In this document: positions 17,095 to 24,886 of the stretch, piece after piece
How positions within the stretch are numbered: the first letter of the stretch is position 1
Layout: each line of letters begins with the position of its first letter
NCBI GenBank assembly: GCA_904387375.1
Contig: CAJFLE010000008.1
Span: 62,001-126,000, forward strand
Origin: Candidatus Protoclostridium gallicola
GTDB taxonomy: Bacteria > Bacillota > Clostridia > Christensenellales > Pumilibacteraceae
DNA: 64,000 bases
Reading direction: 5' to 3'
Program-made: the position numbers and the translations under genes
The notes under the pieces: generated by a model
Told to the model about the DNA's origin: nothing
Seen by the model: only the letters and a program-made list of their open reading frames with translations
The model's database searches: none

Positions 17095-17724
17095 TCACTC
17101 CAGCCTGTACCCGACGCCGCGCACGGTGACGACGGCGCCGTCCATGCCTATGTCGCGCAGTTTTTCGCGCAGGCGGTTTATACTGACGTACAGCGTATTC
17201 TCGTCGATATAGCTGCCGCCGTCCCACAGGCGTTCGATCAGTTTTTTCTGCGAAACCACGCCGCCTTCGGTAAGCAGACGCAGCACCGCGAACTCGGTGC
17301 GAGACAGAGTCGCGCGCTTATCTCCGCTGACGGCTTCCATGCGCGCGGTGTCGAGTTTCAGCCTGCCGTGTACGATGACCGTGTCGGCGCGGCGCAGCAG
17401 CCGTCTTACGCGGGCGAGCAGCACTGCGGGATCGAAGGGCTTGCGGACGTAATCGTCGCCGCCGACGGCAAAGCCCGTCAGTTCGCTCTCCGTACGCTCC
17501 GCCGCGGTAAGGAAAACGACGGGGACGTTTCTGCGCGCCTTGATCGCCGAGCATAACTCGTAACCGCTCGTGCCGGGCAGACCTATATCCAGCAGCGCGA
17601 CGTCGAAGTCGTCGCTTCTTATGCCGTCGCGGCCGTCGACTACCTCGTAGCACGCGTTTCCGAACAGACGCGCCAGCTCGGCGTATATGGTTTCGTCGTC
17701 TTCGGCTATCAGTATCTTATACAT
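17095..17724 (-). CDS. OmpR-family response regulator (BceR-like)
   Basis: 209 residues. The receiver domain has the acidic pair EDD near residue 9, phospho-acceptor Asp46 in ALLDIGLPGTSG and conserved Thr and Lys in VFLTA and YVRKPFD. A winged-helix DNA-binding domain fills the C-terminal 90 residues (LSRTEFAVLRLLTE, TLYVSINRLREKL, VRGVGYRLE). First gene of the kinase-regulator pair and the likely activator of the downstream ABC transporter promoter. Confidence 0.93.
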   Translation of the reverse strand: MYKILIAEDDETIYAELARLFGNACYEVVDGRDGIRSDDFDVALLDIGLPGTSGYELCSAIKARRNVPVVFLTAAERTESELTGFAVGGDDYVRKPFDPAVLLARVRRLLRRADTVIVHGRLKLDTARMEAVSGDKRATLSRTEFAVLRLLTEGGVVSQKKLIERLWDGGSYIDENTLYVSINRLREKLRDIGMDGAVVTVRGVGYRLE

Positions 17725-17755
17725 AGATGTCCTTCCTTTCAGGCAAATACCGAGA

Positions 17756-17787
17756 GCACCTCCGAAAAGAATACTTTCCGGAGGTGC
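17756..17787. terminator. Hairpin after the APH-like gene
   Basis: GCACCTCCG (17756-17764) and CGGAGGTGC (17779-17787) form a 9-bp stem, extendable by A-T pairs. No strong T-run follows on either strand. Confidence 0.4.
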
Positions 17788-17811
17788 ATGTTTCAGTTCG
17801 GCTGAATCCGT

Positions 17812-18567
17812 TTATTCATATTCCGCGATCGTAGCCCACTTCATGAGGAATTCGCGTTCTTCCGGCTTGCCCTTGACCGACTGCGACGCTGCGACGATGG
17901 GCAGCCACTTGGATACGTAGTGCCTCGTCGTATTGTTGAGCTCGCAGTACAGTTCCATATACTTCTCGGCGAGGTCGTCGCGGCCCTTGAGCTTGAAAAG
18001 CAGATAGGTGCGCGAAGCGTCCGCGGAGCCGTTACCCGTCGTGGCGTGCGACCAGTCGAGGATATAATACTTGCCGTCGTCGGTGATGATTATATTGGAC
18101 GGATCGTAGTCGCCGTGGCACAGCTTGAAGTGCGTGGGCATGCCGTTCAGCCGCATCTGCAGCTCGTACTTGGTATTGCCGTCGATGTTGGCGTCGTACA
18201 GCTTACGCGTGAACTTCTCCTTGGTACGGTTGAGCAGAGGCACGTTGTACTTGTGCATATCGCGCTGAATCTCCACGAACAGGCGCATGTACTCGTCGGT
18301 CTTGGACGGGTTCTCCGCCATGAGCTGTTCGAGGCTCTTGCCCTCTATGTACTCCATGACGATGGAATACGTGCCCGATTCGTTGATGTTTACGTCGTAG
18401 ATCTTCGGTATGGGCAGACCGGCTTCCTCTATGCGCGCCTGATTGATCGCTTCGTTGAGAATGTCGGATTTCTTGAAGCTCTTGTCAAACTGTTTGTACA
18501 GTTTGCCGTCCATGACGTAGATCTCTTTGTTGGGTCTTTTGACGAGTACCGTCTTTTTCTTTTCCAT
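17812..18567 (-). CDS. Aminoglycoside/choline phosphotransferase-like kinase
   Basis: 251 residues with the APH/ChoK fold. It shows a short glycine-poor N-lobe (EIYVMDGKLYKQFD), VMEYIEGKSLEQLM at the hinge, the Brenner motif LCHGDYDPSNIII with the catalytic Asp, and YILDWSHATTG with the metal-binding Asp. The family phosphorylates hydroxyls of antibiotics, choline, sugars or proteins; nothing here identifies the substrate. AAAGGGAG precedes the ATG and a consensus promoter lies about 65 nt upstream. Confidence 0.8.
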   Translation of the reverse strand: MEKKKTVLVKRPNKEIYVMDGKLYKQFDKSFKKSDILNEAINQARIEEAGLPIPKIYDVNINESGTYSIVMEYIEGKSLEQLMAENPSKTDEYMRLFVEIQRDMHKYNVPLLNRTKEKFTRKLYDANIDGNTKYELQMRLNGMPTHFKLCHGDYDPSNIIITDDGKYYILDWSHATTGNGSADASRTYLLFKLKGRDDLAEKYMELYCELNNTTRHYVSKWLPIVAASQSVKGKPEEREFLMKWATIAEYE

Positions 18568-18633
18568 TATTTTCTCCCTTTCTGCAATAAAATTTGAGCA
18601 ATCCGCGCTTTAAGCGCGAGTCTCATCGTTATT

Positions 18634-18662
18634 ATTATAACGCAAACCGCGGCGTTTGTAAA
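18634..18662 (-). promoter_or_regulatory. Promoter of the APH-like gene
   Basis: Minus strand: -35 TTTACA (18657-18662), 17-bp spacer, -10 TATAAT (18634-18639). Confidence 0.75.
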
Positions 18663-18696
18663 TACCATAGCGCAAACTTTTTACGATTTTTTTTAC

Positions 18697-18834
18697 GGCT
18701 CGCTTTACCTTTTAAGAGTAGGCTATTACTTCCTCGGGCTGGCGCTGTGCGTGATAATAGGCGCGGTCGCGGGCATACTGCCCTCGTTCAAGGCTTCCGA
18801 GCTCGATCCCGTCGAAGCTCTGCATGCGGAGTGA
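18697..18834 (+). pseudogene. C-terminal remnant of an FtsX/MacB-type ABC permease
   Basis: The frame ending in TGA at 18832-18834 reads as the last membrane helix and tail of an FtsX-fold permease (GLALCVIIGAVAGILPSFKA, then SELDPVEALHAE), matching the common family ending of the type PARKAARLDPVEALR. About 46 codons remain, there is no start codon, and the rest of the gene is missing. The GGAG in its last codons serves as ribosome binding site of the next gene, whose ATG is 4 nt after the stop. Confidence 0.75.
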
Positions 18835-18838
18835 CGTT

Positions 18839-19849
18839 ATGGGCAAGAGAAGCAGAAAACGCAGAGAAAAGAAACAGGAAATCGAGCTGAAAGAGTGGCA
18901 GGACTCCAGGGGTATCAGCCGCCGCAAAAAGGGCGTCACGATAACGTTCGAGAAATATAATTTTCTCAAGTTCCTTGCGGTTTTTCTCATTCCCCTTTCC
19001 TACATACTTTTTTCGGACTGGCTGTACCTGGTCATGATCTTCTATATCGCCACCGCGGCGTTCGCGGTCATGGCGGAAAGGCACATAAACCGCAGCCTTG
19101 TGAGAACCAGTCATTTCAAGCTGCCCAAGGCCGACTGCATACTCGCGATCATCGTGCTCGTGCTCGCTTTCGTCGCAGCGTTCGGCAGTCTGCTTACCAG
19201 TCAGACGCACACCGGTTCCACGCAGACATCGTCCACCCTGATGGAAATGTGGGATAATTTCACGACGCTGATGTCCGGCAGACGCAACATATTCACCATG
19301 CTCGGAATGTCGGTGATCATAGGCGTCGTCGGGCCGCCTTCGAACGCGCCGTCCGGGCCGCCTCCGCGCCACGGCAGCGGCGGGCTGCTGTCGTTCGACC
19401 TCGACGATCTGCCCCTCGAATATCTGTCGTCGCAGCTGATGACCGTCATAATAACGGTGCTGACTTTCGCGATCCCCGTCATCGGCCTGATAAGCGTACT
19501 TTACTCCAACAGAAAATACGAAAAATTCCAGATAGATATGCGCACCGATCTGCCCGATGAGGAAATAACGCTGCTCGGCGACGCCGAACTCGACGTTCTG
19601 CTTTCGTTCGGCGAGGAACAGCCGGGCTTCGAGGCGGACGAAGAATATATAGAACGGCGCATCGCCGGGGAAACGGCGCTGCGTCCGCTGCCGGCAGGAC
19701 CGCCGACGCGCGCGGAACCGGCCGGCGACAACGACGACCTGCCTGACGACGGCGCGGATCTCACATTCGACGGGCGGACGTTCGAAGCCATATTCGGCAA
19801 GTCGGACGACGCCGACAAATGCGGTAACAGAAAACAACAACGCTCATGA
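18839..19849 (+). CDS. Membrane protein of unknown function
   Basis: 336 residues, not recognised. A strongly basic N-terminus (MGKRSRKRREKKQEIELKEW) is followed by about four membrane helices (FLAVFLIPLSYILFSDWLYL, ADCILAIIVLVLAFVAAFG, TVIITVLTFAIPVIGLISVL), a proline-rich loop (PPSNAPSGPPPRHGSGG) and an acidic C-terminal cytoplasmic tail of about 110 residues. The ATG at 18839 has GGAG seven bases upstream, inside the permease remnant. The gene was probably once in an operon with that permease. Confidence 0.7.
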   Translation: MGKRSRKRREKKQEIELKEWQDSRGISRRKKGVTITFEKYNFLKFLAVFLIPLSYILFSDWLYLVMIFYIATAAFAVMAERHINRSLVRTSHFKLPKADCILAIIVLVLAFVAAFGSLLTSQTHTGSTQTSSTLMEMWDNFTTLMSGRRNIFTMLGMSVIIGVVGPPSNAPSGPPPRHGSGGLLSFDLDDLPLEYLSSQLMTVIITVLTFAIPVIGLISVLYSNRKYEKFQIDMRTDLPDEEITLLGDAELDVLLSFGEEQPGFEADEEYIERRIAGETALRPLPAGPPTRAEPAGDNDDLPDDGADLTFDGRTFEAIFGKSDDADKCGNRKQQRS

Positions 19850-19850
19850 C

Positions 19851-19967
19851 GATACAAAACGGAAAAGACGACCCGTCGGTCGTCTTTTCCGTTTAGGAGA
19901 AAATGCTTACGATTCGGTGGTGATGGTGGATTAACGTAAGCAAATGAAGATTGGTGGTCTTGTTTGT
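19851..19967 (-). ncRNA. Candidate small regulatory RNA
   Basis: A consensus promoter (19974-20002) predicts a transcript starting near 19967 that ends about 115 nt later at a 17-bp terminator. Inside there is no ATG or GTG frame. One hairpin (GCTTACG with CGTAAGC) displays a C-rich loop with CCACCATCACCACC, and an unpaired ACCACC lies near the 5' end. C-rich loops that can pair with GGUGG or Shine-Dalgarno sequences are typical of small RNAs in Bacillota. Confidence 0.5.
19857..19894. terminator. 17-bp bidirectional terminator
   Basis: Perfect stem 19857-19873 with 19878-19894 and a 4-nt loop. It ends the 18839-19849 gene on the plus strand and the candidate small RNA on the minus strand (TTTTGT follows). 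Confidence 0.9.
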
Positions 19968-19973
19968 ATTTAT

Positions 19974-20002
19974 ACAATACCACATTGCGCGCCGTTTGTC
20001 AA
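19974..20002 (-). promoter_or_regulatory. Promoter of the candidate small RNA
   Basis: Minus strand: -35 TTGACA (19997-20002), 17-bp spacer, -10 TATTGT (19974-19979). No protein gene lies between it and the terminator. Confidence 0.7.
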
Positions 20003-20045
20003 TACCTTTTTGAAAAAATGTTAAAAAAATTTTCACATAATGTCG

Positions 20046-20063
20046 GCCGTTTACACAAACGGC
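20046..20063 (-). terminator. Hairpin after the Nudix gene
   Basis: GCCGTTT (20046-20052) and AAACGGC (20057-20063) with a 4-nt loop, about 33 nt past the Nudix stop; the T7 run is about 16 nt further on, so terminator activity is uncertain. Confidence 0.45.
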
Positions 20064-20095
20064 GGTTAAAAAGGCATGAACGGCAAATTTGTGTC

Positions 20096-20680
20096 TTAAT
20101 TCCGTTCTTCCATGGCGCGGAGCAGTATCTTCGCGTGGTCGAACGCCATGCCGCCGCCGAGCACTTCGGTGGCGTTCACGTCCACTTTGCCGAACGCGTC
20201 GCGCTTTACGAGCAGCTTCACTTCCGTCGTTTCCGCACCCGAAAGGGTCAGCACCGTCAGGCCGTCCTCATCGCGTACGGAGCAGCGGTAAAACCTCGCG
20301 TCCGCGGCGTCGTCTCCGCCGGCGACGGACGGCATTTCGCCGAGCTCGGCAACGTAGCATACCGACACCGTCCAGTCGCGCGGGTCGCGGCCGGGCGTCG
20401 AAGCGGTATAGAACTGGCGCATGGGCACGCCGACGGCGCCCGTTTCCTCTTCCAGTTCGCGGCACGCCGTGGTTTCCGTGCTCTCCCCCGGTTCGGCGAA
20501 TCCGCCCGGGAAAGCGAGCTCGCCTATATACGGGTGATTGCCGCGGCGCACGAGCAGCACGCTGTCGCCGCAGAACACGACGCAGTCCGCCGTCACCGCC
20601 GGGTGACGGTACTTCGCCGGATTGTAAGCGGCGAGAAATTCTTCCAGGGTCTGCCCCTTCGCATTCACTTTCTTGTCCAT
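20096..20680 (-). CDS. Nudix hydrolase
   Basis: 194 residues. The Nudix box is complete: GGFAEPGES then CRELEEETG, matching Gx5Ex7REUxEExGU. The surrounding fold (DCVVFCGDSVLLVRRGNHPY, WTVSVCYVAEL) resembles ADP-ribose or nucleotide diphosphatases, but the substrate cannot be fixed. The ATG at 20680 is chosen because the -10 TATAAT ends only 6 nt before it and no Shine-Dalgarno exists; the ATG at 20686 lies directly against the -10. Confidence 0.88.
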   Translation of the reverse strand: MDKKVNAKGQTLEEFLAAYNPAKYRHPAVTADCVVFCGDSVLLVRRGNHPYIGELAFPGGFAEPGESTETTACRELEEETGAVGVPMRQFYTASTPGRDPRDWTVSVCYVAELGEMPSVAGGDDAADARFYRCSVRDEDGLTVLTLSGAETTEVKLLVKRDAFGKVDVNATEVLGGGMAFDHAKILLRAMEERN

Positions 20681-20686
20681 ATACAT

Positions 20687-20715
20687 ATTATAATACGTCG
20701 GGCGGAAAAAGTAAA
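20687..20715 (-). promoter_or_regulatory. Promoter of the Nudix gene, leaderless layout
   Basis: Minus strand: -35 TTTACT (20710-20715), 17-bp spacer, -10 TATAAT (20687-20692). Transcription should begin at the A of the ATG at 20680. Confidence 0.75.
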
Positions 20716-20752
20716 GCGGCGCGCCGTACGGCGCCGCCGCTTCAAACGTAAA

Positions 20753-21304
20753 TTATTTGCTCTCGCTTGCGGCGGGAGCCTCGTCCGCCTGCCGATCGGC
20801 TTTTGCTTTCAGCCTGCCGCGGTAATAGCGCTTATTGAGCGCGAGCGACAGCGGAATGCCGAGCACGCACAGCACCGCCGCCTGCCCGGCGAGCACGAAC
20901 ACGGTCTGCAGCCAGTACACCTCGGGCGAACCGACGAACAGCGTATACGACATGGGCACCATGAGCGCGTTCACGATTACGGGCGGGATGATGCCGAAGA
21001 TAATGCGGAGCACCGGACGGCGCACGACGCGGCCGATGACGAACGTCAGCGCGGCGGCGACGAGCGTGGCCGCGGAGCCGAAGAAGATGTCTATGACGCT
21101 GCCGGACAGTATGTTGCCGAGCATACAGCCCACCCACAGGCCGATCACGGCTTCGGGAAAGAACAGCGGCAGCACCGTCAGCGCTTCGCTGGGCCTGAAC
21201 TGCACGAGCGCGGTCGAGAACGACGTCAGCGAAAACGCGATGCACAGACAAGCATAAAGAGCGGCAATTACTCCCGCTCTTACGACAATCAACGTTACTT
21301 TCAT
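20753..21304 (-). CDS. queT: QueT family queuosine-precursor transporter
   Basis: 183 residues, about six membrane helices. LVQFRPSEALTVLPLFFPEAVIGLWVGC is the QueT (formerly DUF988) signature region; the family is the substrate-binding membrane subunit of an ECF-type importer for queuine or preQ1. The assignment is strongly supported by a preQ1-I riboswitch directly upstream that includes its ribosome binding site. The ECF energy module is not in the window. Confidence 0.93.
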   Translation of the reverse strand: MKVTLIVVRAGVIAALYACLCIAFSLTSFSTALVQFRPSEALTVLPLFFPEAVIGLWVGCMLGNILSGSVIDIFFGSAATLVAAALTFVIGRVVRRPVLRIIFGIIPPVIVNALMVPMSYTLFVGSPEVYWLQTVFVLAGQAAVLCVLGIPLSLALNKRYYRGRLKAKADRQADEAPAASESK

Positions 21305-21309
21305 TGTAA

Positions 21310-21346
21310 CCTCCGTTTTTTAACCAAGGTGAGACGGGGACTTGGT
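21310..21346 (-). promoter_or_regulatory. preQ1-I riboswitch controlling queT translation
   Basis: RNA-sense order: P1 5' arm ACCAAG, C-rich loop UCCCCGUCUCAC, P1 3' arm CUUGGU, A-rich tail UAAAAAAC, then GGAGG. Loop CCG can pair with the tail CGG to form the P2 pseudoknot, enclosing the ribosome binding site of queT. This matches the type-I preQ1 aptamer, including the A-rich tail, with compensatory change in P2 relative to the Bacillus queC example as remembered. Confidence 0.88.
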
Positions 21347-21368
21347 ATATATTGTTTTTATAAAAGAA

Positions 21369-22112
21369 TCAGTTTATGACCGCGGAGCAGTCCTCATTCC
21401 AGTCGGCAGCCCAGCCCGACGAGGAGCCGGCGGTTATAGTCTGCACGCTCAGCCAGCCCTGGAACGCTCTGCTGCCCACGGCGGACGCGCCCGTCAGGTC
21501 GATGCTGCGCAGGCTTATGGTACAGAAATATGCGCGCTCGCCAATCGTCACGCCGTCGCCGAAATCGAACCCGGTGCTTCTGAGCGCGAGGCAGAACGAA
21601 AACGCGCGGTCGCCCACGCTCGTCACCGTAGCTGCGCCGGTTTCGGGCGCGGCTATGGTTTCCAGCTTATAGCAGCCGCTGAACGCGTCGGCGGGTATGG
21701 ACGAAACGTTGCGCGAAAGCGTCACGGTTTCGAGCTTCTTGCAGTTGGCGAAGCAGCCCTCGCCGAGATAATAATAACTGTCCGGGACGGAAACCGACGT
21801 CAGCGTGCCGATTCCCTCGAAAGCGCCGTCCGCGACCTTGACCACGGGAACGGCCGTTTCGTGTTCCGTCGTTTCCGCGTCCGCGTTATCCTTATAGAAA
21901 TAGCTTTCGCTGGGCAGCGAGAGCGCGCCCGACGGAAGAAGGCTGGAATACGAAACGTCGAGCACAAGCCCTTTGAGTTCGTCGTCGTACGTGAACGTAT
22001 AATACGAGTACTGAGTGCGGACGACCTCTTCCTCGCCGCACGCAGTAAACAGTGCGGCGCCGGCCGCCACGAGGCACAGGCACAATATAATCGCTGTCAG
22101 TTTCTTTTTCAT
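21369..22112 (-). CDS. Lipoprotein with BspA-type leucine-rich repeats
   Basis: 247 residues from the ATG at 22112. The signal KKKLTAIILCLCLVAAGAAL ends in a lipobox before Cys (FTACGEEE). The rest is a series of BspA/LRR_5-type repeats (ADGAFEGIGTLTSVSVPDS, GCFANCKKLETVTLS, DAFSGCYKLETIAAP, RAFSFCLALRST, RAFQGWLSVQTI). Such surface proteins usually bind host or glycan ligands. The promoter places the transcription start at or one base before the ATG and there is no Shine-Dalgarno. Confidence 0.85.
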   Translation of the reverse strand: MKKKLTAIILCLCLVAAGAALFTACGEEEVVRTQYSYYTFTYDDELKGLVLDVSYSSLLPSGALSLPSESYFYKDNADAETTEHETAVPVVKVADGAFEGIGTLTSVSVPDSYYYLGEGCFANCKKLETVTLSRNVSSIPADAFSGCYKLETIAAPETGAATVTSVGDRAFSFCLALRSTGFDFGDGVTIGERAYFCTISLRSIDLTGASAVGSRAFQGWLSVQTITAGSSSGWAADWNEDCSAVIN

Positions 22113-22120
22113 ACCGGTAT

Positions 22121-22149
22121 ATATTAACATAATGCGCCGCCGTTGTCAA
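22121..22149 (-). promoter_or_regulatory. Promoter of the LRR lipoprotein, leaderless layout
   Basis: Minus strand: -35 TTGACA (22144-22149), 17-bp spacer, -10 TAATAT (22121-22126), 8 nt before the ATG. It lies back to back with the promoter of the 22191 gene. Confidence 0.7.
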
Positions 22150-22154
22150 ATCTT

Positions 22155-22184
22155 TTGGCGGCGGCAGAAATTTTCGCACATAAT
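22155..22184 (+). promoter_or_regulatory. Promoter of the 22191 gene, leaderless layout
   Basis: -35 TTGGCG (22155-22160), 18-bp spacer, -10 CATAAT (22179-22184), 6 nt before the ATG at 22191. Confidence 0.55.
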
Positions 22185-22190
22185 ACGAAT

Positions 22191-22454
22191 ATGGAATACG
22201 CGAAAGTATATGTCGGAATGCTCGTGCGCGTGAGCGCGGAAGGCCGTCTTACGCCCGTCGCCGTGCTGTGGGAGAACGGCCGCGAGTACGAAGTCGACAG
22301 AGTGCTGCGCGTGCGCAGAATACCTCCGGAGCGCGTCGGCGGTATCATGACCGAGCGGTACGACGTCGTGATGCGCGGGCGCGGAAAAACGCTGTACCGC
22401 GAAGAGGATACCGGCAGATGGTTCGTGGAAACACCGCTGACGCGGCGGTCATAA
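22191..22454 (+). CDS. Small conserved-type protein, possibly DUF6504-like
   Basis: 87 residues from the ATG at 22191. A compact beta-rich sequence: YAKVYVGMLVRVSAEGRLTP, then WENGREYEVDRVLRVRRIPP, then ERYDVVMRGRGKTLYRE and TGRWFVETPL at the end. The pattern (basic DRVLxVR, final GRWFVE) recalls small DUF6504-like proteins, from memory only. No Shine-Dalgarno is present and the -10 ends 6 nt before the ATG. It overlaps the convergent gene by 6 nt at the 3' end. Confidence 0.65.
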   Translation: MEYAKVYVGMLVRVSAEGRLTPVAVLWENGREYEVDRVLRVRRIPPERVGGIMTERYDVVMRGRGKTLYREEDTGRWFVETPLTRRS

Positions 22455-23285
22455 GCCCATGGTATCCGGTTTTTTTTCGGGAAACGTTTTTATCATGAAC
22501 CGCGTCAGTTCATAGAAACAGAAAGATCCGAGCGCGAATCCGACGTTGTAGATGAGCAGATACACCGGGAAAGGCGTATTGTTGCGTATGAAACCGAAAA
22601 CGGGAATATACGCGTTCGTGGGCGTGGGCGACAGATAATAGAAGTCCACGGTTCCCTCGCCAAGCGCTCCGTTTATGACCGCGTTGAGCGTGAGCGCTAT
22701 CGCTTCGAAGCATACGAACACGAGCACGCCGTACGCCCAGCCGCGCACGTCCGCGCTTTTGCGGTTCCAGGCGATGAGCCAGAAGCCGATCGCTATCATC
22801 GCTCCGTGGTGAACCATGGTCTGTATACATACGCCGAGTATGGAGGTCTGAAACACTTCGCCTACGAAGATCATCACGCACAGCCCGGCGATCAGCGAGA
22901 ACGTCGACAGATAAGATATCAGCCCTCGTCGCACTTTGCAGTCGGGCAGCGCGCCGGCGATCACCATGGCGTACATGGGCGTCGCGCAGAACTGGAAAGG
23001 GAAATTATACCACGAATAGCTCCACGACGTGCCGTTGAACGAGCATGCGAGCTGCTTGTACCCTTCGAGCAGCAGAAGAACCGCACTCGCCGAAAGCAGA
23101 ATGACACGCATTGTTTTTTCCCGCACGTCGCGGAGAAAGATACACATCATTATACCGACGACGACGGAAACCGCAAAAAAAACGAGGTGAAACGCGCCGT
23201 ACGGTTTTATTCCGCAATATTCGTTACCCTGTTCGTCCGTAAACCGCCATGACAGCGTCCATATTATCCTCTCAAACCAATTCAA
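22449..23285 (-). CDS. YwaF-like integral membrane protein
   Basis: 278 residues, about seven membrane helices. It resembles the YwaF/TMEM164-like group: FHLVFFAVSVVVGIMMC, LLEGYKQLACSF, then WYNFPFQFCATPMYAMVIAG and HHGAMIAIGFWLIAW. Function unknown. The start codon is TTG at 23285 with AAGGAG eight bases upstream; no ATG precedes the second membrane helix. Confidence 0.65.
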   Translation of the reverse strand: MNWFERIIWTLSWRFTDEQGNEYCGIKPYGAFHLVFFAVSVVVGIMMCIFLRDVREKTMRVILLSASAVLLLLEGYKQLACSFNGTSWSYSWYNFPFQFCATPMYAMVIAGALPDCKVRRGLISYLSTFSLIAGLCVMIFVGEVFQTSILGVCIQTMVHHGAMIAIGFWLIAWNRKSADVRGWAYGVLVFVCFEAIALTLNAVINGALGEGTVDFYYLSPTPTNAYIPVFGFIRNNTPFPVYLLIYNVGFALGSFCFYELTRFMIKTFPEKKPDTMGL

Positions 23286-23460
23286 TCGCCCTTCTCCTTA
23301 TTCCCGGTAATAGTATATACTCCTTGCATTAAAATTACTTTAATTTTCATTTTTCGACAATATTATAATAACACGATTCTCTTCCGATTGCAACTTTTTG
23401 GTATAAGAAAAACGCACGGACAACTTTCCGCGCGTTTTTTGCGGCCGTAAAATGCGGCGG

Positions 23461-24834
23461 TTATTTTTCGGGGCATACGCCCGTAAAACAGGCGTTGCAG
23501 TAATCGAAATTCTTGTTCAGACCGGTGTCCGCAAGCCGTTCGACGGGCAGGAACGCAATGGAATCGCAGCCCAGCTGCGCGCACATTTCCCCGTCCGTCT
23601 TGCCGCCGGCGGCGAACAGATTCTTGTCTTTGGGCATCTGTATCCCGTACGGGCAGGACTTTATGAGACGGGGCGAGGCTATGCGCAGATGAATCTGACT
23701 GGCGCCGGCGTCGCGCAGCATGCGTATGAGCTTTGCCGCGGTGCGTCCGCGCACCAGCGAGTCGTCGACGAGGACGACGCGCTTGCCCCACACGATGGGT
23801 CGGAGCACGTTATATTTGAGGTTGATAGCCGTCGCCCTGCCCTCTTCGTCGAGGGAGAAAAGATTGCGCGACGAAAATTTGTTTTTGATGATACCGGCGC
23901 GGAGCGGCAGACCGCTTGCACGCGCGTAGCCCTGAGCGAAAGACGTGCCGCCGTCGGGTATTCCGAACACGACGTCCGCCTCCACGGGAGCGACGGCCGC
24001 GAGAAGTTCGCCGGCGCGCTCGCGGATCGTATAGACCTCGTTGCCGTCGAGGATGGAGTCGGGACGGGCGAAGAATATGTATTCGTATACGCACAGGCTC
24101 GTTTTGCCGCCGCAGTATTTGTCGTATGACTGCACTCCGGTGGCGTCGACGCGGACGAGCTCTCCCGGCCTGAGGTCGCGCACGAACTCGGCGCCCATGG
24201 CGTCGAGCGCGCACGTTTCGCTGGCAAACACTATCGCGTCGCCCAGTTTGCCCATGCACAGCGGGCGGAACCCGTGCGGATCGCGGCAGGCGATGAGCTT
24301 CTTGGGCGACATCAGCACCATGGAATAGGCGCCCTCGATCTTGCCCATGACTTCGAGCATGGACGTTTCCGCGGACGGGCAGTGCGTGCGGGCGCGGGCG
24401 AGCAGGTGCATGATCACCTCGGTGTCGCGCGTGGACTGGAATATGGCGCCGTCGTCCTCAAGCGCCGTACGCAGCGCCGCGGCGTTGGTTATAGTGCCGT
24501 TCTTGACAAGGCTGACAGTGCCTTTGCAGTATCTGGTCGTTATGGGCTGGATATTCTCCCGGAGATCGCTGCCGAAATTGTAGCGCACGTGTCCGATGCC
24601 GATCTTCCCTTTCATGCCGGCGAGCACGTCGCCGCCGAACACGTCGTTGACAAGTCCGTTGTCCTTGTGCGCGGACAGCTTGTAGTTGTCGTTGGTGACT
24701 ATGCCGCAGCTGATGTGTCCGCGGTGCTGGATGGCGAAAAGCCCGTAGCAGATATCTTTTGCCACGTCTCCGCCCGCGCGGTCGAATATGCCGATCACGC
24801 CGCATTCGTCCCTGACTTTATCCGTTAGCTCCAT
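23461..24834 (-). CDS. purF: Amidophosphoribosyltransferase
   Basis: 457 residues. The glutaminase Cys is in DECGVIGIF, followed by QHRGHISCGI and GHVRYNFGS. The phosphoribosyltransferase half has the PRPP loop VVLVDDSLVRGRTAAKLIR, and late cysteines (SCPYGIQM, YCNACFTGVCP) suggest the iron-sulfur type of enzyme. It makes phosphoribosylamine, the first step of purine synthesis. The ATG at 24834 has GGAGG six bases upstream. The rest of the pur operon is not nearby. Cys11 would need removal of a short propeptide. Confidence 0.96.
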   Translation of the reverse strand: MELTDKVRDECGVIGIFDRAGGDVAKDICYGLFAIQHRGHISCGIVTNDNYKLSAHKDNGLVNDVFGGDVLAGMKGKIGIGHVRYNFGSDLRENIQPITTRYCKGTVSLVKNGTITNAAALRTALEDDGAIFQSTRDTEVIMHLLARARTHCPSAETSMLEVMGKIEGAYSMVLMSPKKLIACRDPHGFRPLCMGKLGDAIVFASETCALDAMGAEFVRDLRPGELVRVDATGVQSYDKYCGGKTSLCVYEYIFFARPDSILDGNEVYTIRERAGELLAAVAPVEADVVFGIPDGGTSFAQGYARASGLPLRAGIIKNKFSSRNLFSLDEEGRATAINLKYNVLRPIVWGKRVVLVDDSLVRGRTAAKLIRMLRDAGASQIHLRIASPRLIKSCPYGIQMPKDKNLFAAGGKTDGEMCAQLGCDSIAFLPVERLADTGLNKNFDYCNACFTGVCPEK

Positions 24835-24857
24835 ATATAACCTCCGTAAGCCCAATC

Positions 24858-24886
24858 ATTATATATTAAAGCCGAGGGATTGTCAA
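24858..24886 (-). promoter_or_regulatory. Promoter of purF
   Basis: Minus strand: -35 TTGACA (24881-24886), 17-bp spacer, -10 TATAAT (24858-24863): full consensus. Confidence 0.85.

Noticed and set aside
19895..19949. TTG-started 16-codon frame with four His codons, like a histidine leader peptide
   Set aside because: No ribosome binding site before the TTG and no his genes follow; the transcript ends at the terminator. Treated as part of a candidate small RNA.
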